DNA of 64,000 bases. It comes from Paenibacillus sp. 19GGS1-52 (lineage in GTDB: Bacteria; Bacillota; Bacilli; Paenibacillales; Paenibacillaceae). This document shows, piece by piece, positions 35,108-43,472 of the stretch. A program made the translations under genes and the position numbers. The notes under the pieces are model-generated. The model saw nothing but the letters and a program-made list of their open reading frames with translations, ran no database searches and was not told where the DNA came from. The DNA lies in contig NZ_CP059724.1 in NCBI RefSeq assembly GCF_022369515.1, positions 1,984,001 through 2,048,000 on the forward strand, given 5' to 3'. Within the stretch, counting starts at the first letter, position 1; each line of letters starts with the position of its first letter.

Positions 35108-35731
35108 ATGACGATACCTGTTGATGTTCAAGCAATAGAAGCTATTGGAAGTATTATTCCGCAGTTAAATGAATATATAAACAATCCATCCGAACAGTTA
35201 CCTCCTGATCTTTACTCAAAATTAATACAATTAGAATCACTTCTAATGCAGCCGGAAATTAATAATTTCTTCATGTTTGAAAAGACTTTCCATGAAGTAT
35301 TAATGCTAAAAGGCCAATTGAGTAGTGATAAGAAACCTAATTTGAGGGAGATTAAAAGTTCCTTAGAATGTATTCGATATGATCTATTAGGAGACGATGT
35401 ATTCGTAAAAGTAAATCTCTCTACTAAGAAAAAATACCCCAGTATATACCCAAATCGGATTCAAACAGAGACATATTATTTGCATCAACAACCTCTCGTT
35501 ATAAACCGTTTAATTAACAAACACCAAAACTTAAAAACCACACACTATAATGTCGAGAGAGTGGTCATTAGCGTTGGGTATACTAAAAACGCTCCAATAA
35601 CCGTTGAGATTTATGGAGATACAGATCGGTTGATTGCTACTCTTGAAGAATATATAAAGACTACGAGAGTGGGAATATCACGTAAAGACGATGCTTTCTA
35701 TTACGAGTGGTTAGGCAACAAGGACAAATAG
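35108..35731 (+). CDS. Protein of unknown function
   Basis: A 207-residue protein with no family I can name. The N-terminal 65 residues are helical (IEAIGSIIPQLNEYI, LYSKLIQLESLLM), and the C-terminal half is beta-rich (VERVVISVGYTKNAPITVEIYG, DRLIATLEEYI). ATG at 35108 follows AAAAGGATG eight to nine bases upstream; earlier in-frame ATGs lack a site. It is the last gene before the tRNA fragment, within the prophage cargo. Confidence 0.55.
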   Translation: MTIPVDVQAIEAIGSIIPQLNEYINNPSEQLPPDLYSKLIQLESLLMQPEINNFFMFEKTFHEVLMLKGQLSSDKKPNLREIKSSLECIRYDLLGDDVFVKVNLSTKKKYPSIYPNRIQTETYYLHQQPLVINRLINKHQNLKTTHYNVERVVISVGYTKNAPITVEIYGDTDRLIATLEEYIKTTRVGISRKDDAFYYEWLGNKDK

Positions 35732-36037
35732 AATTAAATGAAAAATGAGCCTGTAGTAAAAAAGATCGAGGATAATTGGAAAGTTAATTCATGATGCTGT
35801 TGACATCCTATTATAATGAATAACTCGTAATAAATCATTAAGTTAAGGGGACACTATAGATCAATAAAGTAGAGGTAACCTAGGACATTATTTTCTTGTC
35901 CATGACTGCTTCTTGTGTAGTTACTTTGCTAACGTATTTGTAAACGAACTGAACGAAACGGATATAAATACATATCTTGAAAACACAGTGTTAATCATTG
36001 TTTAGGAACTTAATTTAATAAAGTTTAACCTTTCCCC
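35732..36037. other. Noncoding region left of the attR tRNA fragment
   Basis: No gene is seen. TTTGCTAACG at 35925-35934, about 105 bases before the tRNA fragment, resembles the boxes next to tRNA-Leu and could be an integrase arm site. Confidence 0.4.
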
Positions 36038-36104
36038 AAGCTCAGTTGGTTAGAGCGGTCGGCTCATAACCGATTGGTCGGGGGTTCGAGTCCCTCAGGG
36101 CCCA
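36038..36104 (+). pseudogene. tRNA-Met(CAT) 3' fragment, probable attR
   Basis: From GCTCAGTTGG the sequence is a normal tRNA: D arm, anticodon arm with loop CTCATAA (anticodon CAT), T arm GGGGGTTCGAGTCCCTC and 3' acceptor strand AGGGCCC plus A. The 5' acceptor strand should read about GGGCCCT, but the seven bases there are TTTCCCC, which pair in only three places, and T8 is missing. This is what remains at the element side when a prophage inserts into a tRNA 3' end. The intact tRNA-Met is expected upstream of this window. Confidence 0.7.
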
Positions 36105-36112
36105 CTTATAAG

Positions 36113-36137
36113 AAACCCTTGCCTAGCAAGGGTTTTT
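36113..36137 (+). terminator. Terminator after tRNA fragment
   Basis: AAACCCTTGC, loop CTA, GCAAGGGTTT and more Ts: probably the original chromosomal terminator of the tRNA-Met gene. Confidence 0.85.
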
Positions 36138-36172
36138 TGCTGTCTTGGGGGTCGGTGCGAAAGAAGCCCAAA

Positions 36173-36403
36173 TTAAAGAAGAGGTAGAATACCAAAAATA
36201 ATGAAGAAAGAGCCTATTGATATGGCAAGAGTTCCAGAAAATTTAATGGATTCTATATAGGCATTGCTTGGCTCCGCATCACCTCCGCCTTTTATTTTCC
36301 AAGCTTCGTTCATACGCCATCCGAAGGTTGGATTTTTACGAGCAAAAATGCCAATTGCAATTATGGATAGCCCTATAATGATCAATAAAATCCCTGTAAA
36401 CAT
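36173..36403 (-). CDS. Small membrane protein, DUF6199-like
   Basis: A 76-residue protein with two membrane segments (GILLIIIGLSIIAIGIFA and SGTLAISIGSFFIIFGILPLL) joined by a short loop with ARKNPTFGWRMNEAWKI. This resembles small DUF6199-type bacillar membrane proteins. The gene is the first chromosomal gene after the prophage end, on the reverse strand. No operon partner is obvious. Confidence 0.6.
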   Translation of the reverse strand: MFTGILLIIIGLSIIAIGIFARKNPTFGWRMNEAWKIKGGGDAEPSNAYIESIKFSGTLAISIGSFFIIFGILPLL

Positions 36404-36445
36404 TAGATCATCCCCTTTATAAATAAATATGAATGATAGCTGTTC

Positions 36446-36919
36446 CTATTCTAACTCCCTAAATCCGATTTTCTTATACAGATTAATGGCTCCTATATTT
36501 CTAGGATGAACGTATAACACTAAGTTCTCGTATCCCAATTCCCATAACACATTTATGCTTTTGTTCAAAAGACTACTGGCCATACCTAAACCCATATATT
36601 TTTTGGTGGTAAATAGTTCCGATACGAAAGGACTCCCTTTGTACATACTAATAAGTATGACAGAGGCAATATCGGAGTTCTGCTTGATTTGAAATGAAGC
36701 CTCAGGGATAAATACGCCAAAACCATCTATCACAACACTACGAATTTCTTCATGTAAATCCTCTAATGTTTCACCCTCAAAGTCCTCAGTATCTGTAAAT
36801 GCATCCAACATAGAAACGGCTATGGCGTTGAGATCATCGGTATTAATTGTATCAAAAATATAAGTCTCTGCTATTTCTTTGGGCATGAGCCTGATACTCA
36901 TTCCAGTTTTATTACTCAT
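36446..36919 (-). CDS. GNAT family acetyltransferase
   Basis: A 157-residue GNAT acetyltransferase. The acetyl-CoA-binding region is KKYMGLGMASSLL (near residue 110), followed by the conserved LYVHPRNIGAINLYKKIGF region (residues about 133-151). The N-terminal 60 residues are acidic and contain the substrate-facing part. The start is the ATG ten bases after AGGAG, giving 157 residues; a longer frame exists but lacks a site. The substrate is unknown. Confidence 0.85.
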   Translation of the reverse strand: MSNKTGMSIRLMPKEIAETYIFDTINTDDLNAIAVSMLDAFTDTEDFEGETLEDLHEEIRSVVIDGFGVFIPEASFQIKQNSDIASVILISMYKGSPFVSELFTTKKYMGLGMASSLLNKSINVLWELGYENLVLYVHPRNIGAINLYKKIGFRELE

Positions 36920-37032
36920 CGTTGTTAATCTCCTAAGTCTATATTTATCTTTCTGCAACTAGTTTATCAGAAAAAGCTGGAATTCACTATGAAATGCTAT
37001 AATACAAGAATAGAAGCTAAAGGAGGGATAGT

Positions 37033-37440
37033 ATGCCGATAACGGAAGGAACCAAAGAGTATCCTTGGAAATTAACAACCCCTCCTCAAACATCAGATTA
37101 TCAAATGTATAAGGAAGAAAAAGATGGAATAGCAATTTTGGTATGCACCGTAGGCAAAACTGTTCTGCATTATGATTATCGTTGTGTGGATGACTTAGCT
37201 GCTATGCTCAAAAAGCATGATGACTGGATAGAACTTGGAAGTGCGGATGAGCAGAAACCTGTAAAAGAAGGAACGATTGAAGCTTGGGGGCGTTCACCTG
37301 AAAATCCAATCGGTGGTTGGTACGGTTTGAAAAAAGGTTTGCGTGGCAGATTTGGCATGTATGTACCTCCTTTGTTGGAGATCTTAGGGCTTGCAGAAGT
37401 TGAACATAACCCAAGGAATAATCGGATGAGAGCAAAATAA
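37033..37440 (+). CDS. Conserved hypothetical protein
   Basis: A 135-residue protein of unknown function. It has a beta-strand core (DGIAILVCTVGKTVLHYDYRCVDDLAAML), an acidic middle and the conserved-looking EAWGRSPENPIGGWYGLKKGLRGRFGMYVPPLLE segment (described in two halves). ATG at 37033 follows AAAGGAGGG. The C-terminal basic tail (NPRNNRMRAK) may bind nucleic acid, but this is speculation. It stands alone between the acetyltransferase and the MFS transporter. Confidence 0.6.
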   Translation: MPITEGTKEYPWKLTTPPQTSDYQMYKEEKDGIAILVCTVGKTVLHYDYRCVDDLAAMLKKHDDWIELGSADEQKPVKEGTIEAWGRSPENPIGGWYGLKKGLRGRFGMYVPPLLEILGLAEVEHNPRNNRMRAK

Positions 37441-37494
37441 CAGCACTACAAATAGAGGGGGAAGGTGGCTTCTCCCCCATAAATAAAGTCTATA

Positions 37495-38694
37495 TCAACG
37501 ATCTGGTGTCACAGCGAATAAGGTTAGTAAGCCACCGACTAAACCAACAGCAGCCATAGTGCCGAATAATACCCAATGTCCTCTAACCATTAGTAGCGAG
37601 ACTACTGGAGGGCCCAAGGCTACCCCGATAAACCTCATACTGCTGTATAAGGAAGTAATTGTGCCGCGGTTCTCTTTTTCAATTCCCTCAGTAATCAGTG
37701 CGTCCATGCAAGGCAATGCAGCCCCAATTCCAATCCCACTTAAACATAAGAATCCTATCATGGAATAAATTCCTTTATTAAAGCCGGTAATTATCATCGC
37801 ACCAGTTAGCAAGACCATCCCACCAAAGCCTAGCCACTTCATGAGTGTTTTGTTTTCTCCTATAATCTTACCTCCTCCATATGAGGCTAGGCAGAGCAGG
37901 GCCAGCGGAATGGCCAGGACAAAGCCCTTTGAAGCACCATGGAGGTTGTATTGGGATTCAAGTGTCTCTGATAAGTAGAATAATACTCCAAAGGTAACAA
38001 ACATACAGATGCCGCCGATTGCGAAAATAGCATACAGCCAGCGTCCTTTTTCGTGCAAAATATTTTTTATATCTGATAAGAACTCACGCAGGTTTTTAGG
38101 TTGGGCCTGTTCATCTTTTTTAGGCTTTTTCACCAAAAAAAGAACCAATAGGAATGAAATCAGACAAAGAATGGGAATAGCTATAAAAGGAGCATACCAT
38201 AGCAAAGTGCCGAGATAAGCGCCTAAAATCGGACTTAACACTTTACCAAAGGTATTGGAGGTCTCAATAATACCCAAGCCTTTACTAACCTCTTCTTCCT
38301 CTTTAAACAAGTCGCCTACAAAGGGCAAAACGATTGGGAATGCGCCAGCTGCTCCGATCCCCTGTAAGAAGCGTCCGGCCAAGATAACCCAATAAGCGCT
38401 TTCTCCAACCATAAACCAGGCAGCAGCAATGCAGACTGACCCACCGGCAGCAGCAAGGATAAGGCTGGGTAAGATGACTATCTTTCGACCGAAACGATCA
38501 GATAAGTAGCCCGCGATTGGAATCATTAGAATGGCTATGAGGCCGTAAACTGTAATGATCATACTGACTTGAAAAGCAGTAATGCCGAGCGCTCGTGAGA
38601 TTTGCGGCAGAATCGGCAGCAGCATTGAATTCCCTAACGTCATGATTAACGGAATGGAAGCAAGTGCAATCAGAGCTCCTTTGTTATTCTTCAT
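37495..38694 (-). CDS. MFS drug-efflux-type transporter
   Basis: A 399-residue major facilitator transporter with about 12 membrane helices. The motif A loop GYLSDRFGRKIVI after helix 2 and the GRFLQGIGAAGAFPIVLPFVGDLF region (helix 4-5) indicate the DHA1 drug-proton antiporter type. A cytoplasmic loop (KKPKKDEQAQ) lies in the middle. Its substrate cannot be told from the sequence. A promoter region precedes the start at 38694. Confidence 0.9.
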   Translation of the reverse strand: MKNNKGALIALASIPLIMTLGNSMLLPILPQISRALGITAFQVSMIITVYGLIAILMIPIAGYLSDRFGRKIVILPSLILAAAGGSVCIAAAWFMVGESAYWVILAGRFLQGIGAAGAFPIVLPFVGDLFKEEEEVSKGLGIIETSNTFGKVLSPILGAYLGTLLWYAPFIAIPILCLISFLLVLFLVKKPKKDEQAQPKNLREFLSDIKNILHEKGRWLYAIFAIGGICMFVTFGVLFYLSETLESQYNLHGASKGFVLAIPLALLCLASYGGGKIIGENKTLMKWLGFGGMVLLTGAMIITGFNKGIYSMIGFLCLSGIGIGAALPCMDALITEGIEKENRGTITSLYSSMRFIGVALGPPVVSLLMVRGHWVLFGTMAAVGLVGGLLTLFAVTPDR

Positions 38695-38963
38695 GGACGA
38701 CCACCTTTATTCACAATACTTTTAGTGTGGTTTGTTCCTTATTATTTATTCAATTTGAAGCTACGCAGAGATCTTGAGACTCAATGGGTTTGTCTGGCCT
38801 ATGTATAAGCATTTTCTATTACTCGCATTACAAGGTATAATATAAGCTTAACGCGTAATTTTATGGGTTGCAGGCGTGTGCCGGCTTATGCTGGCTCTGT
38901 GTATAAATAATGAGTTTGATTCTGCGAGTTGCTGAAATGAAGTCAAAGGAAGGAGGTGCTATT

Positions 38964-39281
38964 TTGACAGATTGGAAAAAGGATATTTCAAGCGTATTTA
39001 TTAACAATGAAGCAAGAAGAGTGGAGATCAATAATCCTCTAAACGATCTATTAAATGAGTTGAAGAGTGAAGAGGGGATCCACAAGGCTTCGTTTGAGCT
39101 TGTTAATGAGTTCCCGTTAATTTGGAATGTTCAGATTAATGGAAAAGAAGCTCAGATTGTTGAAGCTGATGTTGCTCTTGCTCAACGCCTCTATGATGAA
39201 CCTTATGATAAGACATTCTCAGATCCGAAAAGAGATGTTACAGAAGTGTTGAAAGAGATTTTAGTCTTGAAATTTAAATAA
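38964..39281 (+). CDS. Conserved hypothetical protein
   Basis: A 105-residue acidic protein of unknown function. TTG at 38964 is preceded by AAGGAGGTG, which decides the start; an upstream in-frame ATG at 38910 lacks a site. The sequence is helical with two beta segments (PLIWNVQINGKEAQIVEADVALA) and ends with TEVLKEILVLKFK. A strong terminator follows, so it is a single-gene unit. Confidence 0.6.
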   Translation: MTDWKKDISSVFINNEARRVEINNPLNDLLNELKSEEGIHKASFELVNEFPLIWNVQINGKEAQIVEADVALAQRLYDEPYDKTFSDPKRDVTEVLKEILVLKFK

Positions 39282-39296
39282 CAATAAGACAAGACG

Positions 39297-39320
39297 AGCA
39301 CCTTTTAAGGTGCTTTTTTT
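39297..39320 (+). terminator. Intrinsic terminator
   Basis: AGCACCTT, TT, AAGGTGCT and seven Ts, directly after the preceding gene. Confidence 0.85.
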
Positions 39321-39358
39321 GTATAAATATAAGAAATATATGTATTTCAGGAAGCGGA

Positions 39359-39532
39359 TTACAGCTCCAACTCATCGTCCTTGGGTTCTTGCAGCAGAAT
39401 AGAGAAGGTTTGGGTCTCGTGATCTACTTCAATCGCTTCAATGCCAACAAAATCCGGTATTTCGGGGTGCACTGCATCTACATTGTAATCTGGATGGGTC
39501 AACAATAACTGAATGACTTTAATGGCTTCCAT
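39359..39532 (-). CDS. Small acidic protein
   Basis: A 57-residue protein without a known family. It begins with EAIKVIQLLLTHPDYNVDAVHP and has an acidic C-terminal end (PKDDELEL). The ATG at 39532 is supported by GAGGGGGAG upstream; a GTG further up is within this site. It may be co-transcribed with the ImmA-like gene immediately upstream, separated by about 36 bases. Confidence 0.5.
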   Translation of the reverse strand: MEAIKVIQLLLTHPDYNVDAVHPEIPDFVGIEAIEVDHETQTFSILLQEPKDDELEL

Positions 39533-39568
39533 GTCGCTCCCCCTCACGAGTAAATTCCATCAATAGTA

Positions 39569-40138
39569 TCATCCCCGCATTTCATAACGAATATGTTGTG
39601 AATTAATTTCTTCATTGGTTGAATGCTCCTCGTTCCTTCCCATGACGGCCAGAAGCTGTCCCTGAAACACTCGTCTTTGAATTTGATCAATGCGCTGGAT
39701 AGCCAGCTCTGTGGGAACCTGAAACTCCGCTGCAAGGAAGCTAACCGCTTCTTCACGGAGCTCAGGCAATGCCATGCGGGAGATCATGGAGTATGGCATT
39801 GCCGCATAGAGAATAAAGCGTTCAGACTCATCTTGCTGCGACTGTGTAAAGTGCTCTGTCATTAACGTATGGCTGCCGGCATGGCGTAGCAGGTGGCACA
39901 GCTCATGGAGAAATTCCAGTCGCTGCAGACTGGCAGGGAGGCGATTATCGATAAACATACTGTACATTCCGGCAGAAGCTTCGATCCCCTTACTTCGCAC
40001 ATCCAAGAAATGGACCCAAACATTCAGCCGTTCTGAAATATACTCAATCGATATTTGTGAAGGTTTATGAATGCTTAACCGCTTATACAAATCCTCCGTC
40101 CAGTTCTCCAGTACAGTCATTTGATAGTATGATTTCAT
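39569..40138 (-). CDS. ImmA/IrrE-family metallopeptidase
   Basis: A 189-residue ImmA/IrrE-like zinc protease, a family that cleaves XRE repressors in some phages and mobile elements. The HELCH motif (FLHELCHLLRH, near residue 80) gives the zinc ligands and catalytic glutamate, with a supporting SERFILYAAMPY region. The start is the ATG at 40138 with GAGGTG six bases upstream. No XRE repressor gene lies adjacent, so its target is not obvious from the neighbours. Confidence 0.85.
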   Translation of the reverse strand: MKSYYQMTVLENWTEDLYKRLSIHKPSQISIEYISERLNVWVHFLDVRSKGIEASAGMYSMFIDNRLPASLQRLEFLHELCHLLRHAGSHTLMTEHFTQSQQDESERFILYAAMPYSMISRMALPELREEAVSFLAAEFQVPTELAIQRIDQIQRRVFQGQLLAVMGRNEEHSTNEEINSQHIRYEMRG

Positions 40139-40312
40139 GCTATTCACCTCGTAATAAGATCATATGTTCGGTATTATGGCCAAAAGAAAAGCCCAAAGGG
40201 CTGTATGAATATTCTAGAAGACGGAGGAGCAGCCTCTTCAGCTGCATCTCTCCAATCTACTTGCTGTGACACGGGTGGGAACTAGTGTTCTTGTATTACA
40301 AGCATAAAGGAT

Positions 40313-40489
40313 TTAAACACTAATATCAAGCACTTTTCCCAGACTAGGGTCAATACTTTTTCCAATCAATTTGACCATGTCTTGACCTTGTGTTTCAGCT
40401 TGACCCTTGGCTAGATCGAATACCCGTACACTGACCGATTGAGCCAAGGATGCTTGGCTCATGGCAATAGATAGTGCAGCAATGTCCAT
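40313..40489 (-). CDS. yjfB: YjfB-like putative motility protein
   Basis: A 58-residue protein with the YjfB family pattern: MDIAALSIAMSQASLAQSVSV at the start, QAETQGQDMVKLIG, and the C-terminal SIDPSLGKVLDISV. AAGGGAGGTG precedes the ATG at 40489. YjfB proteins are associated with flagellar and motility regulons in bacilli, though their action is unknown. It is divergent from the yjcZ-like gene, with a short shared upstream region. Confidence 0.75.
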   Translation of the reverse strand: MDIAALSIAMSQASLAQSVSVRVFDLAKGQAETQGQDMVKLIGKSIDPSLGKVLDISV

Positions 40490-40612
40490 CTCAACACCTC
40501 CCTTGATCTATATCGACATTGAGCGGGTATTTCTTTGCCAATTTGCCCAAACGGTATATCCGCCTTTGACATATTCTGTGCTGTATTCAATATTAAAGAG
40601 GAGGAATTAATC

Positions 40613-40768
40613 ATGGGTGTAGAATATGGTTGCGGTTGTGGAAATAACGTTGGTGGAGTTGGTGTAGGTCCAGCTCCATGTCCAGTAGTAAGCCCTTGGA
40701 CCTCCACGGGAGCTATTCTGGTCCTGTTCATCTTGCTAGTTATTATCACAAAAGCCTGTTTATTCTAA
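40613..40768 (+). CDS. YjcZ-like sporulation-type small protein
   Basis: A 51-residue protein with the YjcZ/YjcZ-like layout: a glycine and cysteine-rich start (GCGCGNNVGGVGVG) and a terminal hydrophobic helix (AILVLFILLVIITKACLF). ATG at 40613 follows GAGGAGG. Such proteins are found in endospores or their membranes in Bacillales. A strong terminator follows. Confidence 0.75.
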   Translation: MGVEYGCGCGNNVGGVGVGPAPCPVVSPWTSTGAILVLFILLVIITKACLF

Positions 40769-40778
40769 ACAAGCCGCA

Positions 40779-40955
40779 TCACATTGTCAGCCTCGTCCGG
40801 GCGTTATACCGGATGGGGCTATTTCTTTTTTTTCGATAGGTAGGTCCAATCTGACATTTGATTTTGCCTGTCGTTTCATCTGTTTCAATGAGGTACAATT
40901 CCTTTACCGTTCCTAACAATTCGAACCATTCTTTTAAAGCTTCAGCTTCAGACAT
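40779..40955 (-). pseudogene. Possible remnant or small gene
   Basis: A 58-codon open frame on the reverse strand. The region SEAEALKEWFELLGTVKELY and IETDETTGKIKCQIG looks protein-like, but no ribosome binding site precedes its ATG. The frame continues open some way upstream without a proper start (FIPYICYRGKRLYG), and its end runs through a terminator. It is best read as a truncated remnant. Confidence 0.35.
40789..40832 (+). terminator. Strong terminator after yjcZ-like gene
   Basis: AGCCTCGTCCGG, loop GCGTTATA, CCGGATGGGGCT (with G-U pairs), then T-rich tract. Confidence 0.85.
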
Positions 40956-41055
40956 GGGTCCATAGAGTCTTTTTCCCCGATAACAGATGTACGGAATAAA
41001 TGTTCGCGTATGATGGTAGCAAATATTCTAATTTCAAGTCGTAAGAAAATCTATC

Positions 41056-42177
41056 TCAGAATATAGAAGTAATCATTCCTGTGGAACGGTCGATTTCAAG
41101 CCAGTCAGTAGTCGCAGTATGTTCATCTTCCTCATCGTTACGGACATTCTCATAGCTATGGATGGTGACCTTCTTGTCATCCCAGTGATCCACTTCAGTA
41201 ATAAAGACGGAGCCAATGTTATTCTCATCCCGTTTGTTGTTGCTGACAGAGGTGGCATTCTTAATCCCTGTAACGACGTAAAAGGCTTCAGCCTTGGTAA
41301 GGTTGATTTGATCAGGATCAAAGCCTACTAGGCTATCGAATTTCTCCATTTTAAGCTCGGTGAAGCGGTCGGCCTGCTGTTTGTGCAGCAACTCATTAAT
41401 AAGCTCGGGGCTAGCTTGTAGTGTCACTAATTTTTCACTTAATTCATTGGAGTTCCATCCAGCAAATTTACCTAGCAGTTCAAATCTTTGATCTACTGTA
41501 TTGAAGAGAACAAGATTCTCTAAGAATAGATCGTCAGCTGCAAAACTGCTTCTGGTTTGAACGAGCAGTATCTGCTCAGTGTCACTCAAAATGTAGGTTA
41601 ATACATCTGTGAAATAGCCTCTATAATCCTCTTGGAGCTGTAACATATCATATAATCGCTTTAAAAATGGCACATTAGTGGGACCTGAATTTTTTAAATA
41701 AAAGGTTCCTTTAGGCTCAGCGTTATATCCCCCAAAGACATCCTCCGGGTAATCAATGTTGAGCGAACGCTCGTCGAAGGTTAGGCGGACTGCCTGATAT
41801 TCCGGATTAGTGAAAACATACTTAGTTCCATTAAAGCTGAAATCTGAATCAATTCCGCCTGTATTATGTCCGAAGCCATGTACAACAGATACTTCTAGAT
41901 GATAGAGGCCGCTACTTATCTGCGTTACCGTTGCAGTGCCGTTGTTCATGGGATTAGACCAAGGGGTAATAAACTCACCTGTGACGACTGAAATTACCTC
42001 CGATTCTTTGGATGCGGTGATTACCCCGGCAGAGGCAGTTATTAATGGGTTATTTGTTACCGTTGCGGTTTCCGTTGGACTAACTGGGAAACCCGGAGTT
42101 AGCTGCGGCGAAGCTAGATGGCTGGAACAGCCAGCTAACAGCATAAGTATTACGGAGAATAGAATTACTTTTCTCAT
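41056..42177 (-). CDS. Lipoprotein, unknown
   Basis: A 373-residue lipoprotein. The signal (KVILFSVILMLLAGC) ends in lipobox LAGC, followed by a serine/threonine/proline linker. The rest is a mixed fold with the segments HLEVSVVHGFGHNTGG, TFYLKNSGPTNVPFLKRL and a C-terminal KKVTIHSYENVRNDEEDEH. I do not recognise the family. The start is the ATG after GAAGGAGG. It is just downstream of the nuclease gene and probably transcribed with it. Confidence 0.65.
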   Translation of the reverse strand: MRKVILFSVILMLLAGCSSHLASPQLTPGFPVSPTETATVTNNPLITASAGVITASKESEVISVVTGEFITPWSNPMNNGTATVTQISSGLYHLEVSVVHGFGHNTGGIDSDFSFNGTKYVFTNPEYQAVRLTFDERSLNIDYPEDVFGGYNAEPKGTFYLKNSGPTNVPFLKRLYDMLQLQEDYRGYFTDVLTYILSDTEQILLVQTRSSFAADDLFLENLVLFNTVDQRFELLGKFAGWNSNELSEKLVTLQASPELINELLHKQQADRFTELKMEKFDSLVGFDPDQINLTKAEAFYVVTGIKNATSVSNNKRDENNIGSVFITEVDHWDDKKVTIHSYENVRNDEEDEHTATTDWLEIDRSTGMITSIF

Positions 42178-42210
42178 AAAACCTTCCTCCTTGTGCTTCA
42201 TTTGATGAGC

Positions 42211-42663
42211 TTATCTGAACATCAATTCAACACGGGTGCCATCAGCAAAATTCTCTAACTGATTGCCTACCCAACTGCCTGCCCCGCGGTTATCGCTTGG
42301 CTTTATGTATGCAATGTCGGCGCCTTCGCCGCCTTCTTGACACATGGCCATCGGCCATTCGTCGCGATCATAGCCTTTTTTGGTGGGCACATTCTTCAAG
42401 GATTGGCTCCGGTTCTCTTCAGCCTGCTCGCGGTCTATGGTACATATGGCAGATTCCCCACTGGAAATAGCATCTTGTATATGCTTCGCTGTCTCCGGAT
42501 ACCGCTCCGATGGAAAGACCAACTGGATGATGTCCTTATCGGATGAGGTTGCAGGTGAAGTAGATTGTCCGTCCTCCCCAAACCAGTAAGTACCCAAGGC
42601 GAGTAGTGCGACGATGATAAGACTCATGATGAATTTCCGTGCTTTTCTTTTCTGTGCTTTCAC
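42211..42663 (-). CDS. nucB: NucB-type secreted nuclease
   Basis: A 150-residue extracellular DNase resembling NucB (NucA/NucB DNA-entry nuclease family). After an N-terminal membrane signal ([13 protein letters not shown]) comes the nuclease core: [30 protein letters not shown] with the catalytic DRDEW motif, and [13 protein letters not shown]. Conserved cysteines may form a disulphide. It degrades DNA outside the cell and is often sporulation-linked in bacilli. Short gap to the lipoprotein gene downstream. Confidence 0.9.
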   Translation of the reverse strand: MKAQKRKARKFIMSLIIVALLALGTYWFGEDGQSTSPATSSDKDIIQLVFPSERYPETAKHIQDAISSGESAICTIDREQAEENRSQSLKNVPTKKGYDRDEWPMAMCQEGGEGADIAYIKPSDNRGAGSWVGNQLENFADGTRVELMFR

Positions 42664-42754
42664 TCTCTGCTCCTCCTTTTTTTTTGCTTAAATTAGTATA
42701 GCGTATATCTAAATTCTGTGCGATTTAATATACTTTTTTAGAGAATGAAGGAGG

Positions 42755-43183
42755 ATGAAATTTGATATGCATACTTTAATTACCATTGAGGATCAGACGC
42801 TTATTGCATCTGCGCAAGAGATTATTACCAAACGTTACGAATGGGAAAGACACCACGTAGGCGCGGCGCTTCGCACGAAGACGGGGGAGATATTTACGGC
42901 GGTTCATGTGGAGGCCAGTTTAGGGCGGGTAACCATCTGTGCAGAAGCCATGGTGATTGGCAAAGCTATATCCGAAGGCTATAAGGAGTTCGATACTATT
43001 GTTGCAGTGAGACACCCGGACCCGGATAGCATTGAAAGGGAAATTAAGGTCGTTTCTCCTTGCGGCATGTGCAGAGAGTTGATTGTTGATTATGGTCAGG
43101 ACTGTAAGGTTATTGTATCCGAGGCTGGTGATTTGCTAAAAGTTGAAATCGCTGAATTGCTGCCCTTGCGATATACAAGGTAA
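42755..43183 (+). CDS. Cytidine deaminase-like enzyme
   Basis: A 142-residue zinc-dependent deaminase of the cytidine deaminase superfamily. The catalytic motif is CAEAMVIGKA (Cys/Glu, near residue 69) and the second zinc motif PCGMCRELIVDYG (near residue 108). The family includes cytidine and blasticidin-S deaminases; the exact substrate cannot be assigned from the motifs. ATG at 42755 follows GAAGGAGG. A GC-rich 290-base noncoding stretch with no gene follows. Confidence 0.8.
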   Translation: MKFDMHTLITIEDQTLIASAQEIITKRYEWERHHVGAALRTKTGEIFTAVHVEASLGRVTICAEAMVIGKAISEGYKEFDTIVAVRHPDPDSIEREIKVVSPCGMCRELIVDYGQDCKVIVSEAGDLLKVEIAELLPLRYTR

Positions 43184-43406
43184 ATAGTTGGCTACCGCCT
43201 ATGTATTTACTATACATAAGGAATTATGCGCTCATTAGATTTCTTGTCCTTTCGCTGCGTCCAGCCACTAAGCATGACTCCGGCTAATCCGGAATTGGTC
43301 GTTCCGGCTGTACTTATGTGGGAAAGCTCCAGTCAAGCCAAGGGAGTTATTCCAGCCGGGGCGTTCTACCTTCCTTGAAGGGTTTTGAGGGTTATGGGGA
43401 AAATCA

Positions 43407-43452
43407 AACAAACAGCAAGTCTCCGGATGATGGGAAGCTTGCTGTTTGTTAT
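43407..43452. terminator. Bidirectional terminator
   Basis: AACAAACAGCAAG and CTTGCTGTTTGTT arms (13 pairs) flanking an 18-base loop, ending the deaminase transcript and the convergent zinc-ribbon gene. Confidence 0.8.
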
Positions 43453-43472
43453 TTGTTGATTGCTATGTGTGG

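Noticed and set aside
36031..36104. Functional tRNA-Met gene
   Set aside because: The 5' acceptor strand pairs with the 3' strand in only three positions and T8 is absent; called a fragment instead.
43190..43400. Possible gene remnant in the GC-rich gap after the deaminase gene
   Set aside because: No open frame or family pattern could be followed on either strand.
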